The translations under genes and the position numbers were made by a program. A stretch of 23,229 nucleotides of DNA, from contig JAEXLY010000195.1 in NCBI GenBank assembly GCA_023444765.1, forward strand, positions 1-23,229. Reading direction: 5' to 3'. The DNA comes from Pseudomonadota bacterium (GTDB taxonomy: Bacteria; Pseudomonadota; Gammaproteobacteria; Xanthomonadales; Xanthomonadaceae). The notes under the pieces are model-generated. The model was not told the origin of the DNA and did no database searches. It saw nothing but the letters and a program-made list of their open reading frames with translations. Below, piece after piece: positions 8,392-14,805 of this stretch (positions are counted from its first letter, which is position 1; each line of letters opens with the position of its first letter).

Positions 8392-8417
8392 AAAAAAGCC
8401 CCGCCTGGGCGGGGCTT
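8392..8417 (-). terminator. Intrinsic terminator of the cold shock gene
   Basis: GCCCCGCC (8398-8405) and GGCGGGGC (8408-8415) form a perfect stem, extendable by two A-T pairs to 10 bp, with a 2-nt apical gap. On the minus strand it is followed directly by TTTTTT (8397-8392). It begins about 20 nt after the cold shock stop codon. This is a textbook Rho-independent terminator. Confidence 0.9.
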
Positions 8418-8438
8418 CAAGATCTCGTTGCCGACACC

Positions 8439-8645
8439 TCAGGCGACCGGCTGGACCCCTGCCGCCTGTGCACCCTTCGGGCCCTGGGTGACTTCGTACT
8501 GGACGCGCTGGCCTTCCTGGAGACTGCGAAAGCCCTTCGAATCGATCGCCGAGTAGTGCACGAAGACATCGGCGCTGCCGTCTTCAGGCGCGATGAATCC
8601 GAATCCCTTGGCGTCGTTGAACCACTTCACTGTGCCGTATTGCAT
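8439..8645 (-). CDS. Cold shock protein (CspA family)
   Basis: A 68-residue single cold shock domain protein that binds single-stranded RNA and DNA and acts as an RNA chaperone. RNP1 is KGFGFI (13-18) and RNP2 is VFVHYSAI (27-34), with the usual GTVKWFN start and an EGQRV block. The length is standard. The gene has its own promoter directly behind the upstream phosphorylase stop and an intrinsic terminator, so it is probably monocistronic with a leader of roughly 60 nt. That is shorter than the long cold-responsive leader of E. coli cspA. Several paralogues usually exist per genome, so cold induction cannot be claimed from sequence. Confidence 0.95.
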   Translation of the reverse strand: MQYGTVKWFNDAKGFGFIAPEDGSADVFVHYSAIDSKGFRSLQEGQRVQYEVTQGPKGAQAAGVQPVA

Positions 8646-8713
8646 GACTCGTCAAACCTCGTGATGGCTGGTGGCGCCCGCCCGGCCGCACTCGCTGCCG
8701 GTCGCGCCCGCCG

Positions 8714-8742
8714 AGTATGCAAAGCAAGACGCGGCCTTGCAA
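8714..8742 (-). promoter_or_regulatory. Promoter of the cold shock gene
   Basis: On the minus strand TTGCAA (8742-8737) and CATACT (8719-8714) are separated by exactly 17 nt, a good sigma-70-type pair. The -35 box abuts the TGA stop of the upstream phosphorylase gene (8745-8743). The expected transcription start is near 8707. Confidence 0.55.
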
Positions 8743-9501
8743 TCACTGGGCCAATAGGGCAGAGACCAGCGCGGGAATGCCGGCCGAGGCCGCGCCGACA
8801 TTGGCCAGCACCTCCTCCAGCGTGATCACCTCGTCCGGATCCGGCCCGGCGCCGGCCGCCCAGTTGGCCACGATGGCCAGGCAGGCGTACTCCAGGCCCA
8901 GCTCGCGCGCCAGGCCCGCCTCCGGCATGCCGGTCATGCCGACCAGGTCGCAACCGTCGCGGCGCATGCGCGCGATCTCGGCTTTCGTCTCGAGGCGCGG
9001 ACCCTGGGTGGCGCCATAGCAGCCGCCGTCGACCAGTTCCACGCCCGCGCTCGCGGCCGCCCGCAGCACGCGCTGGCGCAGCGCCGGCGTGTAGGGGTCG
9101 CCGAAGTCGACGTGCAGCACTTCGGTGCCGGGCTCCTCGCACAGGGTGGAGACGCGTCCCCAGGTGTAGTCGATCAACTGGTCCGGGCAGGCCAGCACGC
9201 GCGGGCCGAAACGCTCGCCGATGCCGCCGACGGTGTTGAGCGCCAGTACCCGGCTGGTCCCCAGCGCCTGCAGCGCGGCGAGATTGGCGCGGTAGTTGAT
9301 GCGATGCGGCGGCACCGAGTGGCCTTCGCCATGGCGCGCGAGGAACGCGACGCGCCTTCCTTGCAGGGTTCCGATCCGCACCGGTCCCGACGGGGCGCCA
9401 TAGCGCGTCACCGGCTGGTGGCTGTCGACGTCCTGCAACCCGGCAAGCGCGTACAGGCCGGTGCCGCCGACAACGGCGAGATCGATGGGATCGTGGCTCA
9501 T
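8743..9501 (-). CDS. mtnP: S-methyl-5'-thioinosine (or thioadenosine) phosphorylase
   Basis: A 252-residue purine nucleoside phosphorylase of the MTAP/PNP family, cytosolic, acting in salvage of 5'-methylthioadenosine left by polyamine synthesis. Visible motifs are VGGTGLY (11-17), the phosphate/ribose-site LARHGEGHSVPPHRINY (54-70), GGCYGATQGPRLET (159-172) and GMTGMPEAGLAREL (188-201). The GMTGMPEA segment and the overall form match the methylthioinosine phosphorylases described in Pseudomonas, which work after deamination of methylthioadenosine. I therefore favour that specificity over classical MTAP; the symbol given is the general family one. Co-location with hypoxanthine-guanine phosphoribosyltransferase fits, since the released hypoxanthine would be salvaged by it. 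A GAGG lies about 10 nt before the ATG. Confidence 0.88.
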   Translation of the reverse strand: MSHDPIDLAVVGGTGLYALAGLQDVDSHQPVTRYGAPSGPVRIGTLQGRRVAFLARHGEGHSVPPHRINYRANLAALQALGTSRVLALNTVGGIGERFGPRVLACPDQLIDYTWGRVSTLCEEPGTEVLHVDFGDPYTPALRQRVLRAAASAGVELVDGGCYGATQGPRLETKAEIARMRRDGCDLVGMTGMPEAGLARELGLEYACLAIVANWAAGAGPDPDEVITLEEVLANVGAASAGIPALVSALLAQ

Positions 9502-9549
9502 GCGGAAGCTGCCTCGTGCACGTGGGCCCGAAGCATAACGCCGCGCCGG

Positions 9550-10110
9550 TCATTCCCCGAGTGCGTAGATCCCCGGGAGGTTCCGGCCCTGCTCGTGGAA
9601 ATCCATGCCGTAGCCGAAGACGTAGCGGTCGGGCACTTCCACGCCCACGTAGTCGGCGCAGATGCCGTCGACGCAACGGTCGTGCTGCTTGACCGCCAGC
9701 ACCGCCACGCGCACGTCGGCCGCGCCCTGGTCCTCGCACCAGTACTTGACCGCCTTGAGCGTGTGGCCTTCGTCCAGAATGTCGTCGACCAGCAGGACGC
9801 GGCGGCCGCGCATCGGCGTGGCCGGCCGGTGCAGCCAGGCCAGTCCCGAACCGGTGGTGTTGCCGCGGTAGCGGGTGGCGTGCAGGTAGTCGAACTCCAG
9901 GTCGAGCCCGCGCTCGCCCAGGGCGAACGCGAGCTGCCCCGCGAACGGCAGGCCGCCGTGCATCACCGTCAGGAACAGCGGCGGCTGCGCGTCGTCGGCG
10001 TAGTCGGGAACGATCGCGTCGGCGATCTCCTCGATCGCATCGTCGAGTTCGTCGCGGTCGAACAGCAGGTCGGCGGTTTCGAGGATCTCCGACAGCTTCG
10101 GCACGTTCAT
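9550..10110 (-). CDS. hpt: Hypoxanthine-guanine phosphoribosyltransferase
   Basis: A 186-residue type I phosphoribosyltransferase that converts hypoxanthine or guanine plus PRPP to IMP or GMP. The PRPP-binding loop is VLLVDDILDEGHTL (105-118). Also visible are LFLTVMHGGLPFAGQL (45-60) and the hood/base-binding DRYVFGYGMDFHEQGRNLPG segment (from 151). Length is normal for the bacterial enzyme. The start ATG at 10110 overlaps the nagZ stop as ATGA, so translation is probably coupled to nagZ. It is followed after 48 nt by the methylthiopurine phosphorylase, giving a compact purine-salvage arrangement. Confidence 0.93.
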   Translation of the reverse strand: MNVPKLSEILETADLLFDRDELDDAIEEIADAIVPDYADDAQPPLFLTVMHGGLPFAGQLAFALGERGLDLEFDYLHATRYRGNTTGSGLAWLHRPATPMRGRRVLLVDDILDEGHTLKAVKYWCEDQGAADVRVAVLAVKQHDRCVDGICADYVGVEVPDRYVFGYGMDFHEQGRNLPGIYALGE

Positions 10111-11114
10111 GCGCTTGGTCCCGTATGCGCGGCCAGCCGCGCCCGTGCGCCACTGTAGCGCGCATCGGCCAGCAGGCCATCCCAGCCCATGCCGCCGCGG
10201 CCGAGCAGGCCGACCAGCGCCATGGTGTTGAGGCTTCGGTGCTTCACCGCCGCCAGCGACTCCTCGACCAGTTCGGGATGGCAGACCAGGACCACGTCGC
10301 AGCCCGCGTCCAAGTGCGCATCGACGCGCGCCTTGACGCCACCGGCCGAGAACGCGGCGGCCATGCCGATATCGTCGGAGAACACCACGCCGCGGAAGCC
10401 CATCTCGCCGCGCAGGATGTCGTTGATCCAGCGCGGCGAGTATCCGGCCGGTTCCGGCGCTACCTGTGGATAGACCACGTGCGCGAGCATGACCGCGTCG
10501 GCGCCGGCCTCGATCCCCGCCACGAAGGGCATCAGGTCGTGCGCGCGGATCTGGTCGAGCGTGCGGTCGTCCACCGCGGTATCGAAGTGGGTGTCCTCGC
10601 GCACGGTGCCGTGGCCGGGGAAATGCTTGAGCGTGGCCGCCATCCCCACCGAATGCATGCCGCGCACGTAGGCGCGGGTGAGTTCGGCGACGACCTCGGG
10701 ATCTTCCGAGAACGAGCGGTCGCCGATGGCGAGATTGCCATGGCCCACGTCCACCACCGGCGCGAAGCTCAGGTCGATGCCGGTGGCGCGGATCTCGCTG
10801 GCCATCAGCCAGGCGTGCTGCCCGGCCAGTTCCAGCGCCGCGGCGCGGTCGCGCAGGTACAGTTCGCCGAGGCCCTGCAGCGGCGGCAGCGCGCTGTAGC
10901 CGTCCTGGAAGCGCTGCACGCGTCCGCCCTCCTGGTCGACGCAGACCAGCATCGGGCGGTGGGTGGCCCCGCGGATCGACGCGCACAGTTCCATCACCTG
11001 CTCGCGCGAAGCGAAGTTGCGCTTGAACAGGATGACCCCGGCGCAGGCGTCGTCCTGCAGCCAGTCGCGCTCCTGCGCGCTGAGTTCCATGCCGGCCACG
11101 CCGATCACGAGCAT
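10107..11114 (-). CDS. nagZ: Beta-N-acetylhexosaminidase NagZ (peptidoglycan recycling)
   Basis: A 335-residue family 3 glycoside hydrolase that removes GlcNAc from anhydro-muropeptides in the cytoplasm, a step of cell-wall recycling linked in many species to beta-lactamase induction. The catalytic loop KHFPGHGTVREDTH (163-176) carries the acid/base His176, and VVFSDDIGM (243-251) carries the nucleophile Asp. The substrate-site CVDQEGGRVQRF (58-69) is intact. The frame opens earlier (11147), but ATG 11114 is chosen because GGAG lies 8 nt before it and it matches the family N-terminus. It follows the broken DsbA-like gene by 13 nt and overlaps hpt by 4 bp. Confidence 0.94.
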   Translation of the reverse strand: MLVIGVAGMELSAQERDWLQDDACAGVILFKRNFASREQVMELCASIRGATHRPMLVCVDQEGGRVQRFQDGYSALPPLQGLGELYLRDRAAALELAGQHAWLMASEIRATGIDLSFAPVVDVGHGNLAIGDRSFSEDPEVVAELTRAYVRGMHSVGMAATLKHFPGHGTVREDTHFDTAVDDRTLDQIRAHDLMPFVAGIEAGADAVMLAHVVYPQVAPEPAGYSPRWINDILRGEMGFRGVVFSDDIGMAAAFSAGGVKARVDAHLDAGCDVVLVCHPELVEESLAAVKHRSLNTMALVGLLGRGGMGWDGLLADARYSGARARLAAHTGPSA

Positions 11115-11127
11115 CCGCGAGTCTCCA

Positions 11128-11875
11128 TCACGTGCGCGGTCGCGCACCCGGGCATTGTCGCAGAAGGTCGCGTGGGGGCGCCCACCGCCTGCCCAGCCGG
11201 TTCAGGCGCGGCGGCCGTCCGGGCCGCGGGCCCCATCGCCACTCGGATATCGCGGCCGCGCCCGCACGCAGCAGCGCCTGCGCCAGCAGTCCGGGAGGCT
11301 GCGCTCCCTGCACCAGGTAGCGGCCGTCGATGACGAAAGTGGGTACCGAACGGATGCCCATGACCTGCGCCTGCATCATTGCGGCGCGGATCTCCAGCTC
11401 GTCCTCGTCGCCGGACAGCAGCGTAGGCACCCGTGCCTCGGGCAGGCCGCCGGCGTGCCCGGCCTCGATGAGCACGGCCCGGTCGGCCAGATTGCGCCCT
11501 TCGGCGAAGTGGGCATGGAACAGGGCCTCGCCGCCCCGGCCGGCGTCGCCTTCGCGCGCGGCCAGCCATAACAGCCTGTGCGCGGGCGCCGTGGTCACGC
11601 CCACCTGCCTGCGGTCGAGATCGAAGGGGAGTCCCTCCGCACGCAGTGGCCTGGATGCTGGCGAGCATCTGCCGCGCACGCCAGGCTCCGCCGAACTTGC
11701 GTGCACAGGCCTCGCGCCGCGGCACCGGATCGCTGCCCGCGTCGGGATCGAGCAGGAACGGGGGCCAGCGCAGGTCCACCTTCGGCGCCGTGGTACCCAG
11801 CCGCTGAAGCGCGCGTTCGAGCCGGCGCTTGCCAATCCGGCACCAGGGGCAGGCTAGGTCGGACCAGACGTCCAT
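11128..11875 (-). pseudogene. Frameshifted DsbA/FrnE-family oxidoreductase
   Basis: Two frames together give one thioredoxin-fold protein of the DsbA/FrnE type. From ATG 11875 the first frame has MDVWSDLACPWCRIGKRRLE, with the CPWC active site at residues 9-12, then continues to MLASIQA. The second frame resumes with AEGLPFDLD and runs through APAHRLLWLA, EALFHAHFAEGRNLADRAVL and the cis-Pro segment GIRSVPTFVIDGRYLVQGAQ. The shift is near 11640 and would be cured by one added base. All expected parts are present on either side, so this may be a recent mutation or a sequencing error. The C-terminal tail after the last helix is Arg/Pro-rich and atypical. The family acts as cytosolic disulfide/isomerase-type enzymes with varied substrates. 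Confidence 0.8.
11154..11162 (-). promoter_or_regulatory. Candidate extended -10 upstream of nagZ
   Basis: The minus strand reads TGCGACAAT at 11162-11154, an extended -10 (TGn plus GACAAT), about 40 nt before the nagZ start and inside the 3' end of the DsbA-like gene. No good -35 is seen. It resembles the motifs before rlmD and lepA. Confidence 0.3.
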
Positions 11876-11920
11876 CCCATCGGCCGACCATGCCGCCGTG
11901 TCCGCGCCGCAGCTAGGCCG

Positions 11921-12424
11921 TCATCCGCGTTCGGCCGCGCTCCATCGCGCGTAGGGATGCGAGGCCAGCGCCAGGTTGTAGTAGCGCGCCTCGTCGGTGA
12001 CCTCGCGCCCGATCCAGTCCGGCAGGACAAAGCGCTCGTCAGGACTGGCGAGTTCGATCTCGGCCACCACGAGACCGGCGTTGTCGCCGAGGAACTCGTC
12101 CACTTCCCACAGGTGCCCCCCGTGACGCACCAGGTGGCGGCGCTTGTCGATCACGCCGCCGATGCACAGCGCAAGCAGCGCGCGCGCATCGGCCACCGGG
12201 ATCTGGTAGTCGAACTCCTGCCGGCTGCGGCCGAGCTCGCGCGACTTGAGGTTGAGGAAGGCCGCCTCGCCCTGGATGCGCACGCGCACGGATGCCCTCT
12301 GCCCGCCGCGATCCATCGCGTCGAGATCGTTGATGTAGCCCTGCGCCATCGGCACGACCGCATGGGCCGCCGCCCGCCAGTGGTCGCCCGTAACGAGGAA
12401 CTTGCGTTCGATTTCGAGGGCCAT
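11921..12424 (-). CDS. CYTH-domain protein (triphosphate tunnel metalloenzyme)
   Basis: A 167-residue CYTH-fold protein. The signature ExExK is EIERK at residues 4-8. The alternating charged strands of the triphosphate tunnel are visible in RASVRVRI (43-50), FLNLKSR (56-62), EFDYQIP (70-76) and WEVDEF (106-111), with acidic EIEL in VVAEIELASPDE. Members hydrolyse inorganic tripolyphosphate or other triphosphates, or in one class make cAMP; short stand-alone bacterial forms are mostly tripolyphosphatase-like, so adenylate cyclase activity should not be assumed. The ATG at 12424 puts ExExK in its canonical N-terminal place. It lies 45 nt upstream of the DsbA-like remnant. Confidence 0.9.
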   Translation of the reverse strand: MALEIERKFLVTGDHWRAAAHAVVPMAQGYINDLDAMDRGGQRASVRVRIQGEAAFLNLKSRELGRSRQEFDYQIPVADARALLALCIGGVIDKRRHLVRHGGHLWEVDEFLGDNAGLVVAEIELASPDERFVLPDWIGREVTDEARYYNLALASHPYARWSAAERG

Positions 12425-12496
12425 GGAACGTCGCCGGGCAGTGTGTGGTGGGGTAACGTCGCGGCGTCAGCCGCGCTCGGACAGCGCAATCGTCCT

Positions 12497-12560
12497 CAAG
12501 GACGCACGAACGGGCGCAATGCGCTCGACCTGCGCGGTCTGCGGGAACATGCCCGCGACG
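12497..12560 (-). pseudogene. Decayed second copy of the rlmD 3' end
   Basis: On the minus strand this segment reads GMFPQTAQVERIA, then after a one-base shift FVRP followed by TGA. The true rlmD end reads DMFPQTAHVESIALFVRP and stop. The DNA copies (12505-12560 and 12642-12696) match at roughly 80% with one 1-nt gap. Similarity does not clearly extend upstream of the GMFPQT block. It is a fragment, not a gene. Confidence 0.75.
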
Positions 12561-12581
12561 CGATCCCGACAAGGCGCCCGG

Positions 12582-12621
12582 GTGGTGGACGCGTCGCCAC
12601 GCGCGACGCAGTCGCCACCAC
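12582..12621. repeat. Strong imperfect hairpin just after rlmD
   Basis: GTGGTGG (12582-12588) pairs with CCACCAC (12615-12621). Inside it GCGTCGC (12591-12597) pairs with GCGACGC (12603-12609) around a 5-nt loop, separated by small unequal bulges. It begins 12 nt after the rlmD stop on the minus strand. No T-tract follows, so it is not a typical intrinsic terminator. It could be a Rho-assisted or 3'-end-protecting structure. Confidence 0.65.
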
Positions 12622-12633
12622 GCCTGGATGTTT

Positions 12634-13965
12634 TCATGGGCGTACGAACAGCGCAATGCTCTCGACGTGGGCTGTCTGCGGGAACATGTCCATGACCCCT
12701 GCACTCGCCAGACGCCAGCCGCATTCGTTGACCAGGTAGCCGGCATCGCGCGCCAGCGAGCCGGGGTGGCAGCTGACATAGACGATGCGTTCGAAACGCT
12801 CCAGGGGCAGCTGCCGCAGCACGTCGATCGCACCCGATCGCGGCGGATCGAGCAGCAGCTTGTCGAAACCCTGGCGCATCCAGGCCGCACCGCGCTGGTC
12901 GTGGGTGAGGTCGGCAGCGTGGAAGGATGCGTTCGCCAGACCGTTGCGCGCCGCGTTCTCCCGCGCGCGAGCCACCAGTCCCGCCTCGCCCTCGACCCCG
13001 ACCGCCTCGGCCACCAGCCGCGCCATCGGCAGGGTGAAGTTGCCCAGGCCGCAGAACAGGTCGAGCACCCGGTCGCCGGCCTGCAGGTCGAGAAGTTCGA
13101 AGGCGCGCGCGATCATGTCCTCGTTGAGGCGCGCGTTGACCTGGATGAAGTCCAGGGGCCGGAACGCGAGGCTGACCTCCCAGGCCCCGAGCCCGAACCC
13201 CAGCGCCGGAGCTTCGGGCCACAGCGCATGCACCGAATCGACGCCGCGCGGCTGGAGGTGGATCGCCACCCGATGCCGCTGGCCGAACCCGCGCAGCGCG
13301 GCCAGGTCGGTCTCGCCGAGCGGCTGCAGGTGCCGGAACACCAGCGCGACGCCGTCGAACTCCGGCTGTGCGTCGCCGACGATGAACTCGATCTGCGGAA
13401 CCTCGCGGCGCGCCTGCAGGCCGTCCACCAGGGCCGACAGCGACGGGATCAGGACCGCCACCTCCGGCACCACGGTGTGGCACTCGCGCAGGTCGGCCAC
13501 GAAACGCGGATCGCGCTCGCGGAAACCCACCAGGGTCCTGTCCTTCTTCTCCACGCGCCGTACCGAGAACCGGCCCTTGCGACGATAGCCCCACGCGCCG
13601 CCGGTCAGTGGCGGAAGGACAGCCGCCGGCGCGACATGGCCGATGCGCTCGAAGCTCTCGAGCAGCACGCGCTGCTTGGCCAGGATCTGCCTCGACTCGT
13701 CCAGGTGCTGCAGCACGCAGCCGCTGCACACGCCGAAATGCGCGCAGCGCGGCTCGACCCGGTCGGGCGAAGCCTGCAGGACCTCCAGCGTGGCGGCTTC
13801 GTCGAAATTGCGCGAGCGGGCGGTCTGGCGTACCAGCACCCGTTCGCCGGGCAGCGCGTCGGCCACGAACACGGTCTTTCCGTCCGCGCGGCGCGCCACG
13901 CCGCGGCCGTCGTGGCTCAGGTCGATGATGTCGAGTTCAAAGGGCGTCTGGTCGATCCGGGCCAC
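12634..13965 (-). CDS. rlmD: 23S rRNA (uracil-1939-C5)-methyltransferase RlmD
   Basis: A 443-residue RNA m5U methyltransferase that methylates U1939 of 23S rRNA using S-adenosylmethionine. The N-terminal TRAM RNA-binding domain covers about residues 8-63. Iron-sulfur ligands are Cys74, Cys80, Cys83 and Cys162. The SAM site is LDLFCGLGNF (301-310), LLLDPPRSG (370-378) lies in the active site, and the catalytic cysteine is Cys399 in VYVSCHPG. The C-terminal MFPQTAHVE block is typical of the RumA/TrmA group. The start is GTG at 13965: an in-frame stop lies three codons upstream, so no longer form is possible. A partial copy of its last codons lies 130 bp downstream. Confidence 0.96.
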   Translation of the reverse strand: MARIDQTPFELDIIDLSHDGRGVARRADGKTVFVADALPGERVLVRQTARSRNFDEAATLEVLQASPDRVEPRCAHFGVCSGCVLQHLDESRQILAKQRVLLESFERIGHVAPAAVLPPLTGGAWGYRRKGRFSVRRVEKKDRTLVGFRERDPRFVADLRECHTVVPEVAVLIPSLSALVDGLQARREVPQIEFIVGDAQPEFDGVALVFRHLQPLGETDLAALRGFGQRHRVAIHLQPRGVDSVHALWPEAPALGFGLGAWEVSLAFRPLDFIQVNARLNEDMIARAFELLDLQAGDRVLDLFCGLGNFTLPMARLVAEAVGVEGEAGLVARARENAARNGLANASFHAADLTHDQRGAAWMRQGFDKLLLDPPRSGAIDVLRQLPLERFERIVYVSCHPGSLARDAGYLVNECGWRLASAGVMDMFPQTAHVESIALFVRP

Positions 13966-13993
13966 GTGGCATCAGTGCGTGCAGGGACCGGAT

Positions 13994-14002
13994 ATTGTCG
14001 CA
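13994..14002 (-). promoter_or_regulatory. Candidate extended -10 promoter of rlmD
   Basis: The minus strand reads TGCGACAAT at 14002-13994, an extended -10 element placed 28 nt before the rlmD GTG start. No good -35 is seen 17 nt upstream. The position, just inside the 205-bp gap after the YdbL-like gene, is sensible for rlmD transcription. Confidence 0.4.
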
Positions 14003-14170
14003 GATGCGCAGGCCGACCCAGGCTGCGTGGACCAGGGGCGAAACCGGCCCGCGCCCAACGCGATACCACCGCCCCCGCCATCGCGGGCAGGCGATGCATC
14101 CGGGAGAGGATCCCGTCGGCGCCCCCCGGCCGCGGAACGCGCGTACCGTCGGGGGATTCCTGGAACCGCC

Positions 14171-14764
14171 CTACTTCTGCTTCCAGCTTCCGCCCTGCTG
14201 GTACCACCAGCCCGGCCGCGCGCTGGCGATCCACTGGCGGGCGAACACGTCGCGGATCTGCGATTCCCATTCGGGATGGCCGTTGGCCACGGCGATCTCG
14301 CGATAGACCGCCTTGCGGTCGCGGTTGTCGTCGGCCACGGCGGCATTGACCGCGACGCGGTCCTTGATCGCGAGCTGGGAGGCATCGCGGACCACCACCG
14401 TCCCGTCGCCGGCGAAACCGAGCGCGCCCGAATCGAAATGCGGACGCAGGACCGAGTTGAATCGCGACTCCATCCGCGACTGGATCGCCTGGATGGCGGG
14501 CGTGCGGATGGTGATGTCGGGCGTGGACTGCGCCTGCGCGCTGCCGATCCCCAGCAGCATCCAGGGGTCGAAGCGGAGCTGGCGCATCGCCATGCCGCCG
14601 GGTGTGGTGTCAGGCGCCGGCGCCGGTGCCGCCTCGTCTCCGATCACGTTCTCGACGAACTCGCGTGCGGCCTCGCGCGCCTCGGCCGCGGGGAAATAGA
14701 CGTTGATGGGCACGCATGCGCACAGCACCAGCGACAGCAGCGAGATTCCCAGGACACGACGCAT
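14171..14764 (-). CDS. YdbL-like (DUF1318) lipoprotein
   Basis: A 197-residue exported protein. The N-terminus MRRVLGISLLSLVLCAC is a lipoprotein signal with the lipobox cysteine at residue 17. It is followed by INVYFPAAEAREAAREFVE, a Pro/Ala linker, and a C-terminal DUF1318 domain with ADDNRDRKAVYREIA and the ending ARPGWWYQQGGSWKQK. E. coli YdbL ends in a closely similar ARAKPGEYVQGINGKW style. YdbL works with YdbH and YnbE in transport of lipids between the two membranes. ATG 14764 is chosen over one six codons upstream because GGGAG lies 7 nt before it. It follows the YdbH-like gene by 41 nt. E. coli YdbL is soluble periplasmic; this one looks lipidated. Confidence 0.8.
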   Translation of the reverse strand: MRRVLGISLLSLVLCACVPINVYFPAAEAREAAREFVENVIGDEAAPAPAPDTTPGGMAMRQLRFDPWMLLGIGSAQAQSTPDITIRTPAIQAIQSRMESRFNSVLRPHFDSGALGFAGDGTVVVRDASQLAIKDRVAVNAAVADDNRDRKAVYREIAVANGHPEWESQIRDVFARQWIASARPGWWYQQGGSWKQK

Positions 14765-14805
14765 GCGATGGCTCCCTAGCATTGGTGGCGATGTGCCCGG
14801 CCCTG

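Larger units (their letters stand above)
8076..8438. other. Gene-free stretch between cold shock gene and monooxygenase
   Basis: About 360 bp without a convincing gene. Short open frames here have arginine- and proline-heavy composition typical of shadow frames. The stretch contains the cold shock gene terminator at its right end (8392-8417) and a cluster of overlapping inverted repeats at 8271-8306. It probably also holds the promoter and 5' leader of the monooxygenase-aidB operon. The last 80 bp before 8075 are less GC-rich than the surroundings, but no clear -35/-10 pair could be chosen. Confidence 0.6.

Noticed and set aside
11921..12424. CYTH gene as an adenylate cyclase
   Set aside because: The short stand-alone form with EIERK at the very N-terminus fits triphosphatase-like CYTH proteins; cyclase activity cannot be inferred.
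12425..12633. Long plus-strand open frame crossing the rlmD downstream region and the CYTH gene
   Set aside because: It runs antisense to the clear CYTH and rlmD genes, has shadow-type composition, and its internal similarity is explained by the direct repeat.
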